From: Palleniella muris
Lineage (GTDB): Bacteria; Bacteroidota; Bacteroidia; Bacteroidales; Bacteroidaceae
NCBI RefSeq assembly: GCF_004792655.1
Contig: NZ_SRZC01000023.1
Span: 1 to 61,306 of the forward strand
DNA: 61,306 nucleotides
Direction of reading: 5' to 3'
Position numbers and translations under genes: made by a program. Below, piece after piece: positions 36,650 through 45,658 of this stretch. Positions within the stretch are counted from its first letter, which is position 1. The number at the start of each line of letters is the position of its first letter. Below the pieces are notes generated by a model. That model searched no databases. It saw only the letters and a program-made list of their open reading frames with translations, and was not told where the DNA came from.

Positions 36650-38197
36650 TTACATCAATGCTTTGTTAAGCATGTAATATACCTCGTTGATACGGAGGTC
36701 GCGCTTTACAGACTCAAATGTGGAATTCTTGTCGATGTGCAGGTACTCGATATTAAGCATTTCTGCATAGTCTTCCCAATACTCCGGTGTGATGTCGTAA
36801 GAGAAGCAAGAGTGGTGTGTGCCGCCTGCAAGAATCCATGAGCCTGCTCCGATCTCGAAGTTTGGCTGCGGAACCCAGAGAGCGTTTGCCACAGGGAGTT
36901 TAGGCAGTGGCTTTGGCTGTATGCAGTGCACATCATTCACAATAAGGCGGAATCTGTTGCCCATGTCCACGACTGTTGCTGTCACACCGTCACCAACCTT
37001 TGAGTTGAACACAAGACGTGCTGTCTGCTGCTTGCGGACACCGATGCCAAGGTGGTGAACCTCAAGGCGAACCGGCTCGTCATCGACAGCAATGAGTGGG
37101 CAGACTTCAAGCATGTGGCTCTGGAGGAGAGAAGAATTCTCACCATCGAAATTCAGTGTGTAATCCTCAAGGAAAGAACATCCGGTAGGCATTCCTTGTG
37201 TCATATACCACAATGTGCGGTAGAGGGCTGCAGACTTCCAGTCACCCTCAGCACCGAAACCGTATCCTTCTGCCATAAGACGCTGTGAAGCGAGTCCTGG
37301 AATTTGGTCAAAGCCTACGAAACCTTCTGAATCCGGGTCATCCCAAGAACCGAGGTCGTCGAAGTTTGTTGTGAAACCTTTTGCTCCCTTAGCTTTGAGA
37401 ATGGCACGGAGAGCAAGCTCTGCACGTGCGGCATTCCAGATTTTCTTGTTGCCGATTTCTTCGCCTGCCTCACAAGGAACAATCTTGTAAAGTTTCTTGT
37501 ATTCCTCTACCAGAGCGTCAACATCTTTCGGGTCAACCTTCTTCCAGTAGTCCATCAGTTCTGATACGCAGCAGTAGTCAACATGATAGCCGAGAACCTG
37601 CTCTGCGGCAACCTTGTCACCGTCAGTAACGGCAACGTTGTTCATCTGGTCGCCGAAGCGGATGATGAGCATGTCTTTCGCATCAGCCACTGCTGCTGCG
37701 ACACGTGCCCAAACTGCGATGTGTTCCTGAGTCTTCTTTTCCTTCCAATAGCCGACAACAACCTTGCGTGGCTTGCGAAGACGTGAGCAGATATGACCGA
37801 ACTCACGGTCGCCATGTGCAGACTGGTTGAGATTCATGAAATCCATGTCCATTGTGTCCCATGGAATCTCCTGATTGTACTGTGTATGCAGGTGGAGAAG
37901 AGGCTTGTTAAGTGCCTGCAGTCCGTGAATCCACATCTTTGCAGGAGAGAATGTGTGCATCCAAGTGATGACACCAACACATTTCTCTTCATTGTTTGCT
38001 GCTTTCATTATGGCAGCAACCTCTTTGTCAGAATTTGCCGTACCTTTATATACTACTTTGATAGGAATTATGCCGGTAGCGTTAAGACCGTCTACCATTT
38101 CCTGTGAGTGACCGTCTACAACTTTAACTGTTTCGCCTCCGTAAAGGAGCTGTGCTCCGGTAATCCACCAAAGCTCCAAATTTTCAAATGGTTTCAT
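36650..38197 (-). CDS. araA: L-arabinose isomerase
   Basis: A 515-residue isomerase that converts L-arabinose to L-ribulose. The start MKPFENLELWWITGAQLLYGGE, the segment WMHTFSPAKMWIHGLQ near 97 and the metal-binding region (EGDWKSAALYRTLWYMTQGMP, GTHHSCFSYD) match AraA. Length is normal. It follows araD after 117 bases, the longest gap in the block, which contains a near-palindrome at 38243-38258. Confidence 0.95.
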   Translation of the reverse strand: MKPFENLELWWITGAQLLYGGETVKVVDGHSQEMVDGLNATGIIPIKVVYKGTANSDKEVAAIMKAANNEEKCVGVITWMHTFSPAKMWIHGLQALNKPLLHLHTQYNQEIPWDTMDMDFMNLNQSAHGDREFGHICSRLRKPRKVVVGYWKEKKTQEHIAVWARVAAAVADAKDMLIIRFGDQMNNVAVTDGDKVAAEQVLGYHVDYCCVSELMDYWKKVDPKDVDALVEEYKKLYKIVPCEAGEEIGNKKIWNAARAELALRAILKAKGAKGFTTNFDDLGSWDDPDSEGFVGFDQIPGLASQRLMAEGYGFGAEGDWKSAALYRTLWYMTQGMPTGCSFLEDYTLNFDGENSSLLQSHMLEVCPLIAVDDEPVRLEVHHLGIGVRKQQTARLVFNSKVGDGVTATVVDMGNRFRLIVNDVHCIQPKPLPKLPVANALWVPQPNFEIGAGSWILAGGTHHSCFSYDITPEYWEDYAEMLNIEYLHIDKNSTFESVKRDLRINEVYYMLNKALM

Positions 38198-38242
38198 ATT
38201 GGTTAGTTTTTGAATATGCTCTGAATGATATGTTGAATATCA

Positions 38243-38258
38243 ATTCCAAATTGGGAAT
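38243..38258. promoter_or_regulatory. near-palindrome upstream of araA
   Basis: ATTCCAAATTGGGAAT is symmetric apart from one base pair and lies 46 bases before the araA start. It is a possible operator for the NUDIX regulator encoded nearby; no other copy was found in the block, so this is weak. Confidence 0.3.
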
Positions 38259-38314
38259 GTTCAGAACATAGTGTTATTTATATTGTTTTCTGTATTTCCT
38301 GTTATAATAGTGCA

Positions 38315-39013
38315 TTAATGCTTCTGCCCCGGCTGACCATAGTATGCGTTTGGACCATGCTTGCGCAGATAATGCTTCTCAATCAACAGTGGGTTCATCT
38401 TTGTGTCAGGATTGAGTGTTAAGGACACGAATGCCATTTTAGCGCACTGCTCCATTACCTTTGCATTGTATACGGCGTTTGCCGGAGATGTTCCCCAAGA
38501 GAAAGGACCGTGGCATTTTACGAGTACACCCGGAGTGTGATCCGGATTGATATCCTTGAATGCGTCGATAATTACTGTTCCTGTCTCTTTCTCATACTCA
38601 GCCATCTCGCTTTCCACCATGTCGCGTGTGCATGGAATGTCCTTATAGAAATAGTCTGCATGTGTTGTTCCTATATTAGGAATGCTGAGACCTGCCTGGG
38701 CAAATGCTGTCGCGTATGTGGAATGTGTGTGTACGACTCCGGAAATATTAGGGAAGGCTTTGTACAGTTCTATGTGTGTAGGTGTGTCGGAAGAAGGATT
38801 CATCGTCCCTTCTACAACTTTTCCTGTTGCAAGTTCTACAACAACCATATCTTCCGCCTTCATATCATCGTATGAAACACCTGACGGCTTTATAACCATG
38901 AGTCCTTTCTCACGGTCTATTCCACTGACATTTCCCCAAGTGAAAATCACGAGATTCTGTTTCACAAGGTCAAGGTTAGCCTGGAATACTTTTTCTTTGA
39001 GTTCTTCCAACAT
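38315..39013 (-). CDS. araD: L-ribulose-5-phosphate 4-epimerase
   Basis: A 232-residue class II aldolase-fold epimerase that makes D-xylulose 5-phosphate. Motifs: [15 protein letters not shown] near residue 24, [10 protein letters not shown] near 42, the zinc-binding [13 protein letters not shown] near 93 and [12 protein letters not shown] near 163, with the catalytic Tyr close to the C-terminus ([11 protein letters not shown]). Length matches E. coli AraD (231). It follows the regulator gene after 33 bases. Confidence 0.95.
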   Translation of the reverse strand: MLEELKEKVFQANLDLVKQNLVIFTWGNVSGIDREKGLMVIKPSGVSYDDMKAEDMVVVELATGKVVEGTMNPSSDTPTHIELYKAFPNISGVVHTHSTYATAFAQAGLSIPNIGTTHADYFYKDIPCTRDMVESEMAEYEKETGTVIIDAFKDINPDHTPGVLVKCHGPFSWGTSPANAVYNAKVMEQCAKMAFVSLTLNPDTKMNPLLIEKHYLRKHGPNAYYGQPGQKH

Positions 39014-39046
39014 AGTTCTTTCTGTTTGTTAAGGTTGATATTCTGT

Positions 39047-39712
39047 TTAGAGTCTGAAGTCAGTCTCGTTGCCATTGTAACGATACATGACAGCTCCACG
39101 TTTGGAGGTCAGTTTGTCAATGATATTTGTTTCCTCAATCACATTGCTTTGCTTTGCACGCTTGCGGAAATTGCGCTTGTCAATCTCTTTGCCTACTATT
39201 GCTTCAAATACATTCTGCAACTGTGTGAGAGTGAACAGCTCCGGAAGTAGTGAAAAGCATATTGGCTCATTGGAAATACGTCTTCGCAGCATGACAAGCG
39301 CATCTTCCACCATATTACTATGGTCGGAGAATAATGGAGGAATCTCCTCAAGGCTTACCCATTCAAGACCATATTGCTTCCGTAACTCCTCATCATAATC
39401 TTTTACATTAATGAGTGCACAGTATGCAACTGATATTACTCGTGATTCCGGGTCACGGTTGACAGCTCCGTATGCACCAACTTGGCGCATGAATATATTC
39501 TTTAGTCCGGTGAGACTTGTCAGCACTCTTTCCGCTGCATTTTCGAGATTTTCTGTTGCAGAGACAAAGCCGCCATAGAGAGCCCATTCGCCTCGTCCCG
39601 GATTAATCTGCCTGCGACCTAAAAGCATTTTCAGCTTCCCATTGTCGAAACCGAATACAATACAGTCTACAGAGATGTATGCCAGAGAGTATTCTTTGTA
39701 GTGATCTATCAT
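39047..39712 (-). CDS. araR: NUDIX-type arabinose regulator
   Basis: A 221-residue protein with an N-terminal Nudix fold (residues about 8-140) and a C-terminal winged-helix part (LPELFTLTQLQNVFEAIVG, RNFRKRAKQS). The Nudix box reads GGFVSATENLENAAERVLTSLTGL: the REUXEE part needed for hydrolysis is missing, as expected for a sugar-sensing regulator. An AraR of this architecture controls arabinose genes in Bacteroides thetaiotaomicron. The frame is open to 39787, but the conserved start MIDHYKEYSLAY is at 39712; the extension covers a hairpin. It lies between the symporter and araD. Confidence 0.9.
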   Translation of the reverse strand: MIDHYKEYSLAYISVDCIVFGFDNGKLKMLLGRRQINPGRGEWALYGGFVSATENLENAAERVLTSLTGLKNIFMRQVGAYGAVNRDPESRVISVAYCALINVKDYDEELRKQYGLEWVSLEEIPPLFSDHSNMVEDALVMLRRRISNEPICFSLLPELFTLTQLQNVFEAIVGKEIDKRNFRKRAKQSNVIEETNIIDKLTSKRGAVMYRYNGNETDFRL

Positions 39713-39736
39713 GTTTTTGCCAAATGAATTATATTG

Positions 39737-39777
39737 AAAAGTGCAGCTCTTGGTTTCTGACCGCAAGCTACACTTTT
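39737..39777 (-). promoter_or_regulatory. hairpin between the symporter and araR
   Basis: AAAAGTGCAGCT (39737-39748) and AGCTACACTTTT (39766-39777) are inverted with one mismatch, spaced by 17 bases, directly after the symporter stop. It could be a partial terminator that lowers araR expression, or an operator read by AraR itself. Confidence 0.5.
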
Positions 39778-39789
39778 GTAAATGCATGT

Positions 39790-41772
39790 TTACCAGAGTA
39801 CTATGTACAGTATGGTAAGTATTATGATAACTCCTGCAGCACCGATGTTAAATGCGTTGTCTGTCTTGAATATATCAAGGTCTATGGCAACAAGTTTTGG
39901 GTCTTGTACTTTGTCAAGAGCATTAGAACGGAGGTAGAATCCGATAGTAGCAGTAATGGCAGCGAAGAATATCATCGCTCCCTGGACACCATGAATAGTA
40001 AGTGTCTCATTGAAGAATGACATCACCAATACTATTACGGAAAGAACAGAGACAGCATAGAGCACCTTGCTCCAGAAAAGCTGTGTCTTTATGGTCTTCT
40101 CGCTGAGCTCGTCTGCTTTGATAGCCTTGTTGCTGTAAAGAGATATTGTGACGAACATCACAGTAAGTACAATGAATACATAGCCGGAGCGGATGAGGAA
40201 CGGTACATCAGGCAATGTGAACTTGAAGAGGATAGAGAAGAAGAATGTACCGAATGCCGCTGCAACTGCCGCTGCACCGGATGCACGCTTCCAAAGAAGG
40301 CCAAGTCCGAAGATTACGACAACGCCCGGATATACGAATGCAGAATATTCCTGGATGAACTGGAATGCCTGGTCGATGCCTCCCATGAGAGGATAAACGG
40401 CAACGAGTGCTATGAGAAGTGCGCTGACAGATGTTATACGACCCACGTTGACAAGCTGCTTCTCACTGGCATTCTTGTTGATGAACTGCTTGTAGATATC
40501 CATTGTGAACAATGTTGAAGTAGAGTTGAACATTGATGCAAGTGAGGATATGACAGCAGCAGCAAGAGCAGCGAAAGAAAGACCTTTGACGAAAGTAGGG
40601 GTGAAGTTGCGGATAAGGAAAGGATATGCGTCGTCAGAACGCTCGATTCCTCCGGCAAGAGTCTGTCGGAGAGCCTCAAGAGCTTCGCCATCGCCATTCA
40701 TGATATAGAATGCGCACACACCCGGTATACATACAATAAAAGGAATAAGGATTTTGAGGAATGCTGCAAAAATCATACCTTTCTTAGCTTCAGCAAGAGA
40801 TTTTGCTGCAAGACCTTTCTGTATGATGTACTGGTTGAAGCCCCAATAGCCAAGGTTGGTAAGCCAAAGAGCACCGAAGATGAGCACGATGCCAGGGTTT
40901 GTAAAGTATGGGTCTTCCTTCTGTACTGTAACTCCATTCTCAACAACACCATTGATTACAGGATAAAGCTCCTCATTTCTTGTGACTACAAGATTGAAGT
41001 GCTTGTCGCCGGCTTGGTCGATACACCAGCTGTAGATGTTGCCAAGAGCCTCAAGAGCTCCACAGCCCCACACCTCGGCACCGATTACAGAAAGTGCTGC
41101 GTATGCTGTGATGAGACCGCCACCAACGAGAAATGTCACCTGCATCACATCGGTCCATGCAACAGAAGCAAGTCCTCCGTAAATAGAATACAGTCCGGCA
41201 ATGACGAAGAGCACAAGGATGATAACCATGCGGACCTGGTCAATCTCCATTCCTCCGAACTGTACAATCATGTCCGTCGGCAATCCGAGAATCTGCTGTA
41301 TGGCAAGTGCTCCAAGCCAAGCTACGGAAGTGAGGTTGACAAATACATAGAGGAAGAGCCACAACAGTGAGAATGCGAGTCCCACTCCCCAGTTGTAACG
41401 CTCACGCAGGAACTGTGGAATGGTGAAAATCTTCTTTTCAATCATCAGTGGCAGAAGGAATTTGCCGACAACAAGAAGAGTCGCAGCTGCCATAAGCTCA
41501 TAGGCAGCCTGTGCGATGCCTGATGCGAATGCCGAGCCGGACATTCCGATAAACTGCTCAGCAGAGATGTTTGCTGCGATAAGCGATGCGCCGACAGCCC
41601 ACCATGTCAGTGTGTTGCCTGCAAGAAAATAGTCTGTTGATGATTTTTCTTCTCCTTTCTTGCCACGGCTGAGGAATATGCCGAGACCTACGAGTAAGAC
41701 AATGTAGGCGGCAAATACGACATAGTCGATAGTTGCAAAGCCGTTGTTCTGTAATGCTTCAATTACGCTCAT
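39790..41772 (-). CDS. sodium/solute symporter, probable L-arabinose importer
   Basis: A 660-residue SSS-family (SGLT-type) transporter with about 14 membrane helices. Typical features: the first helix YVVFAAYIVLLVGLGIFLSRG, TDYFLAGNTLTWWAVGASL, the Na-site region ANISAEQFIGMSGSAFASG near 70-88, and LASMFNSTSTLFTMDIYKQF near 418. It lies in the arabinose operon, between galM and araR, in the position of the arabinose symporter of B. thetaiotaomicron, so L-arabinose (perhaps also galactose) is the likely cargo. Confidence 0.88.
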   Translation of the reverse strand: MSVIEALQNNGFATIDYVVFAAYIVLLVGLGIFLSRGKKGEEKSSTDYFLAGNTLTWWAVGASLIAANISAEQFIGMSGSAFASGIAQAAYELMAAATLLVVGKFLLPLMIEKKIFTIPQFLRERYNWGVGLAFSLLWLFLYVFVNLTSVAWLGALAIQQILGLPTDMIVQFGGMEIDQVRMVIILVLFVIAGLYSIYGGLASVAWTDVMQVTFLVGGGLITAYAALSVIGAEVWGCGALEALGNIYSWCIDQAGDKHFNLVVTRNEELYPVINGVVENGVTVQKEDPYFTNPGIVLIFGALWLTNLGYWGFNQYIIQKGLAAKSLAEAKKGMIFAAFLKILIPFIVCIPGVCAFYIMNGDGEALEALRQTLAGGIERSDDAYPFLIRNFTPTFVKGLSFAALAAAVISSLASMFNSTSTLFTMDIYKQFINKNASEKQLVNVGRITSVSALLIALVAVYPLMGGIDQAFQFIQEYSAFVYPGVVVIFGLGLLWKRASGAAAVAAAFGTFFFSILFKFTLPDVPFLIRSGYVFIVLTVMFVTISLYSNKAIKADELSEKTIKTQLFWSKVLYAVSVLSVIVLVMSFFNETLTIHGVQGAMIFFAAITATIGFYLRSNALDKVQDPKLVAIDLDIFKTDNAFNIGAAGVIIILTILYIVLW

Positions 41773-41822
41773 TGGTTTTTAGTTTTTACTATTTAATTGT
41801 TAGTTGTTATTATTATTTCTTA

Positions 41823-42998
41823 TTATTTGATAGAGAACTTGTAAGCAGCGTGGCTGTAATATTTCTCTCCCGGCTTCAAGGTTGGCTGCACCCAGTCCTT
41901 CTTGTTAGGAGAGTCCGGGTATTTCTGGCTTTCAAGGCATACGCTGACATGCTGAGGATATTTCAGACCGTGCTTGCGTACGATTGAGGCTTCCTTGCCG
42001 ACACCTTGGAAATTGGCACTGTAAACCTGCACTCCCGGTTCGTTGGTGAACATCTCCATGAATATTCCTGTCTTTGGAGAGTAGAGTGAAGCGCAGACTG
42101 CAGTGTCGTCACCTTTACCGTCTTTGTAAGTGTTGAGACAGTAGTTGTGGTCATATCCTCCGGCATTCTTCACCTGTGCATATTCAGAGTTTATGGAATC
42201 GCCTACGGCATGTGGAGTGCGGAAGTCCATAGGTGTTCCCTCTACAGAGACAATCTCGCCGGTGGTCATGAATGTGTCGTCAGACGGGGTGAAGTTGTCA
42301 GCGTTGACATAAAGCACCATGTCTGTTCCAACCTGTGACAAATCGCCGTTGAGGTTGTAGTAGTTATGGTTGGTCTGGTTGATGATTGTCTCTTTGTCTG
42401 TTGTTGCCTCCCATACGATGTCAAGCGTATTGTCCGATGTCACTTTGTATGTTGTGGTGGCAGTTACTGTGCCGGGGAATCCGTTTTCTCCGTCTTTAGC
42501 GACTATTGTCAGTTTCAGGATGGAGTCACCGATTTGTTCTGCGTCATAGACTTTGTTCATCCAACCTGTTGTGCCACCACCATGAAGGCAATGTTTCCCG
42601 TCGTTTTGCTTTAGCTGGTACTCTGTTCCGCTGATGGTAATCTTGCCTTGGTTGATACGGTTGGCATAGCGTCCTACGGAAGAGCCGTAGTCACTTGGGG
42701 AATTCAGCGTGTCGGTATATTGCTTCAGATTGTCGAATCCAAGCACTACATCGGTAGGCTTGCCATCCTTGTCAGGGACTACGAGAGATACGACACGTCC
42801 TCCATAGTTGGTGATGCACGCCTCCATGCCGTTGTTGTTCTTCAGAGTGTATAGCTTTACAGGTTTGTTGCCGATGATTGAATCGAATGCGGCAGGGTTT
42901 AGCCCTGATACAGTTAACTGTGCGTTATCGTTTGATGTGCAGGCTGTTATGGCTGCAGCCGCAGCTGTTGAAATTAGGATTGTTTTTAGATAATTCAT
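41823..42998 (-). CDS. galM: aldose 1-epimerase, exported lipoprotein
   Basis: A 391-residue mutarotase with a lipoprotein signal (start MNYLKTILISTAA, lipobox ITAC). It interconverts alpha and beta anomers of aldoses before import. Motifs: ACITNYGGRVVSLVVPDKDG near residue 55, YGSSVGRYANRI near 100, LHGGGTTGWMN near 133, NQTNHNYYNLNG (catalytic His) near 205 and EMFTNEPGVQVYSAN near 340 with a conserved Glu nearby. The ATG at 43010 is less likely than 42998. First gene of the arabinose block; the periplasmic location fits action ahead of the symporter. Confidence 0.92.
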   Translation of the reverse strand: MNYLKTILISTAAAAAITACTSNDNAQLTVSGLNPAAFDSIIGNKPVKLYTLKNNNGMEACITNYGGRVVSLVVPDKDGKPTDVVLGFDNLKQYTDTLNSPSDYGSSVGRYANRINQGKITISGTEYQLKQNDGKHCLHGGGTTGWMNKVYDAEQIGDSILKLTIVAKDGENGFPGTVTATTTYKVTSDNTLDIVWEATTDKETIINQTNHNYYNLNGDLSQVGTDMVLYVNADNFTPSDDTFMTTGEIVSVEGTPMDFRTPHAVGDSINSEYAQVKNAGGYDHNYCLNTYKDGKGDDTAVCASLYSPKTGIFMEMFTNEPGVQVYSANFQGVGKEASIVRKHGLKYPQHVSVCLESQKYPDSPNKKDWVQPTLKPGEKYYSHAAYKFSIK

Positions 42999-43032
42999 TT
43001 TTGAAAACATGTTAGTTTAACTATTTTGGGTT

Positions 43033-43040
43033 CAAAGTTA
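43033..43040 (-). promoter_or_regulatory. -7 box for the arabinose operon
   Basis: TAACTTTG on the minus strand, 35 bases before the galM start. CTTG (43059-43062) lies 18 bases upstream and TTTG (43064-43067) 23 bases upstream; either could be the -33 element. Confidence 0.55.
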
Positions 43041-43221
43041 CTAAAAATTATTATAAATCAAGACAAAAAATGATGTTTTTTGCTTGTATGTATGAAAAAA
43101 AAGTTATTTGTTGCAAAAAAACGCCTTGTAGGTTGCAGATTTGCGTGCTATGATGCCTTTTTGTTGTCGTATTGCCTCGTTGGCTCGCTTCCATAGTCTG
43201 TGCATTCAGGATTCCTTTGTT

Positions 43222-43588
43222 ATAATTTAGAAAACTCACGCCAAAAAAACACTCAAATAAATCGCATAAAAATAAAAAAAAGTTCCATTGGTTGAAAAAA
43301 CAGAAACTTTCAGGCGTGGCTTTAATGTGCTGTTATTGTGAGAGCTATGGAAATAAACGCGTTTTTGTGTGGCAGTGGCTTTTGTGAAAGCTAACCTTTT
43401 GCAGTGTGAAAGATTACTTTTTACCGTCCAAAGTATAACGGACAGCATGGCAAAAACTTGTGTTTTGGCTTGTTTTTTGACAAAAAACGACTGCATAACA
43501 GATCAAAATGGTTATTCCAAGCACTAAGAACAATGAATTCAGAATACTGTTTCCCCGTTATGATAAATAGGACATCAGAAAACTCATG
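43222..43588. repeat. array element B, whole element with flanking blocks
   Basis: Left AGAAAACTCACG (43229-43240), then AAATAAATCGC (43255-43265); right TTATGATAAATAG (43558-43570), then AGAAAACTCATG (43577-43588). Spacings match element A: 26 versus 25 bases on the left and 19 versus 19 on the right. Outer distance is 348 versus 337. Confidence 0.7.
43386..43495. repeat. 22-bp periodic palindromic array (site B)
   Basis: Units at 43386, 43408, 43430, 43452 and 43474. Cores: GAAAGCTAACCTTTTGCA, GAAAGATTACTTTTTACC, AAAGTATAACGGACAGCA and AAAAACTTGTGTTTTGG. Weaker units may extend to 43342 on the left. Confidence 0.65.
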
Positions 43589-43674
43589 ATAGAATTTCGC
43601 ATTTTCGTGCACATTTTTTTCCAACCACAAAAAGCGGATTTTGAAAGATTGTATGTTGCTTGCCAGTACGAAAA

Positions 43675-43740
43675 ATCCTCCGTATGAGTTGTTCAGGAAA
43701 CAAAATCTTGTATATTTTCCGTACGGAGGATATTATTTTT
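43675..43740. terminator. orphan terminator-like hairpin upstream of proS
   Basis: ATCCTCCGTA (43675-43684) and TACGGAGGAT (43722-43731) are perfect inverted repeats with a 37-base loop. On the plus strand ATTATTTTTTTT follows; on the minus strand TTTTT follows. No gene on either strand runs into it. Confidence 0.5.
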
Positions 43741-43772
43741 TTTATAATGACACATTATTCAAGTTTTTTTTG

Positions 43773-43780
43773 TAATTTTG
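43773..43780 (+). promoter_or_regulatory. -7 box for proS
   Basis: TAATTTTG, 30 bases before the ATG at 43811. The -33 region is a T-rich run without a clear TTTG. Confidence 0.5.
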
Positions 43781-43810
43781 CATCCAAATGTGAATTAAAG
43801 AAACAAAAAC

Positions 43811-45292
43811 ATGGCAAAAGAATTGAAAGAGCTCACGAAAAGAGCGGAAAATTATAGCCAGTGGTACAATGACCTCATTGTAAAGGCTGACCTTGCTGAA
43901 CAGAGTGCAGTGCGTGGCTGTATGGTTATCAAGCCTTACGGATACGCTATTTGGGAGAAGATGCAGGCGGAACTTGACCGTATGTTCAAGGAGACAGGTG
44001 TGCAGAATGCTTATTTCCCACTTCTTATCCCGAAATCTTTCCTCTCTCGCGAGGCGGAGCATGTGAAAGGCTTTGCCAAGGAATGTGCCGTAGTGACACA
44101 CTATCGCCTGAAATCTTCAGAGGATGGCAACTCCGTGGTTGTTGATCCGGAGGCACGTCTTGAAGAAGAACTCATTGTACGTCCTACATCAGAGACAATA
44201 ATCTGGAACACATACAAGAATTGGATTCACTCTTACCGTGACCTTCCTTTGATGTGCAACCAGTGGTGCAATGTGATGCGTTGGGAGATGCGCACCCGTC
44301 CGTTCCTGCGCACATCAGAATTCCTTTGGCAGGAAGGCCATACTGCTCATGCCACACGTGAGGAGGCAGAGGCAGAAGCACAGAAGATGCTTAAGGTCTA
44401 TGCGGACTTTGCAGAGAATTTCATGGCAGTACCTGTACTGCAGGGTGTCAAGTCTGAGACAGAACGATTTGCCGGCGCATTGGACACTTACACCATTGAG
44501 GCAATGATGCAGGACGGCAAGGCTTTGCAGAGCGGTACATCACACTTCCTCGGACAGAACTTCGCGAAGTCATTCGATGTCACTTTCCTCAACAAGGAGA
44601 ATAAGCCTGAATATGTATGGGCTACTTCATGGGGTGTGTCAACGCGTCTTATCGGTGCGCTCATCATGACCCATTCCGATGACAACGGTCTTGTGCTTCC
44701 TCCGAAACTTGCTCCAATCCAAGTGGTTATAATCCCTATTGCCAACAAGCCGGAGCAGAGAGAGGCTGTTACAGAAAAGTTAATGCCGGTCATTACAGAG
44801 CTTCGCAAGAAGGGAATTTCTGTCAAGTACGATGATTCTGACAACAAGCGTCCGGGATTCAAGTTCGCAGACTATGAGTTGAAGGGTGTGCCTGTCCGTC
44901 TGGCAATGGGTGCGCGAGACATAGAGAACGGCACTATCGAAGTGATGCGCCGTGACACTCTTGAAAAAGAGACTGTATCATTTGAAGGCATTGCGGAGTA
45001 TGTTGAGAAACTTCTTGTCGATGTTCAGCAGAACATTTTTGAGAAGGCGCGCAAGTATCGTGACGAGCATGTCTACGAGTGTGACAACTACGAAGAGTTC
45101 AAGGAGCGCGTGAAGGACGGCGGCTTCTTCCTTTGCCATTGGGACGGCACAGAAGAGACAGAGGCGAAAATCAAGGAGGACACACAGGCGACAATCCGTT
45201 GCGTGCCGTTCGCCTACGAGCAGACTCCTGGTGTGGATATGGTTTCAGGCAAACCGGCTAAGCACCGTGTCATCATCGCACGTTCATACTAA
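43811..45292 (+). CDS. proS: prolyl-tRNA synthetase, short (eukaryote/archaeon-like) form
   Basis: A 493-residue class II synthetase that charges tRNA-Pro. Class motif 1 is around [30 protein letters not shown] near residue 124, motif 2 [24 protein letters not shown] near 157 and the anticodon-binding domain after 300 ([14 protein letters not shown]). It lacks the roughly 180-residue editing insertion of the long bacterial ProRS and has the extra C-terminal zinc-type domain region ([13 protein letters not shown]). This form is normal in Bacteroidetes. It has its own promoter box and starts a group with folK and the M64 gene. Confidence 0.95.
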   Translation: MAKELKELTKRAENYSQWYNDLIVKADLAEQSAVRGCMVIKPYGYAIWEKMQAELDRMFKETGVQNAYFPLLIPKSFLSREAEHVKGFAKECAVVTHYRLKSSEDGNSVVVDPEARLEEELIVRPTSETIIWNTYKNWIHSYRDLPLMCNQWCNVMRWEMRTRPFLRTSEFLWQEGHTAHATREEAEAEAQKMLKVYADFAENFMAVPVLQGVKSETERFAGALDTYTIEAMMQDGKALQSGTSHFLGQNFAKSFDVTFLNKENKPEYVWATSWGVSTRLIGALIMTHSDDNGLVLPPKLAPIQVVIIPIANKPEQREAVTEKLMPVITELRKKGISVKYDDSDNKRPGFKFADYELKGVPVRLAMGARDIENGTIEVMRRDTLEKETVSFEGIAEYVEKLLVDVQQNIFEKARKYRDEHVYECDNYEEFKERVKDGGFFLCHWDGTEETEAKIKEDTQATIRCVPFAYEQTPGVDMVSGKPAKHRVIIARSY

Positions 45293-45322
45293 ACCGACAG
45301 TTTCCGTTAAGGATACATTATT

Positions 45323-45658
45323 ATGAAAGTCATTGTATCATTAGGTTCAAACAAGAACCAAATTGAGAATATAGAGATAGCAGAGAAGGAGCTGAAGACA
45401 TTCTTCTCTGCTATTCGTTTTTCTACGACGCAATATACCGGTGACGGCTATTACAATGCTGTCGGGGTGGGAGAGACAGCTCTTTCATATGATGAACTGA
45501 GGTTACATGCCAAGAGCTTGGAAAAGAGACTCGGCAGAACCGATGACAGGGAAACCATACCGATAGATGTTGACATATTGGAGCAAAATGGTCATTGCCA
45601 CAAACCGGAAGACATGGCGCGTGAATATAACATTATATTATTAAAGGAGTTAGAATGA
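45323..45658 (+). CDS. shortened HPPK-like protein
   Basis: A 111-residue relative of FolK, which pyrophosphorylates hydroxymethyl-dihydropterin in folate synthesis; FolK is usually about 160 residues. Recognisable parts: VSLGSNKNQIENI at the start, YYNAVGVGET near 47, LEKRLGRTDDRE near 70 and IPIDVDILEQ near 80. The usual RxxDLDIL signature reads IPIDVDIL, so both metal-binding Asp are kept but the Arg/Pro context differs, and the first catalytic loop is shorter. It begins 30 bases after proS and its stop overlaps the M64 start (ATGA). It may be a reduced enzyme or have another role. Confidence 0.65.
   Translation: MKVIVSLGSNKNQIENIEIAEKELKTFFSAIRFSTTQYTGDGYYNAVGVGETALSYDELRLHAKSLEKRLGRTDDRETIPIDVDILEQNGHCHKPEDMAREYNIILLKELE

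Larger units (their letters stand above)
42999..43810. other. 812-bp divergent intergenic region
   Basis: Between galM (minus) and proS (plus). It holds a galM promoter box, array element B with its flanks (43222-43588), an orphan terminator-like hairpin (43675-43740) and the proS -7 box. No gene was recognised; the frames here consist of the array and AT-rich sequence. Confidence 0.6.
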
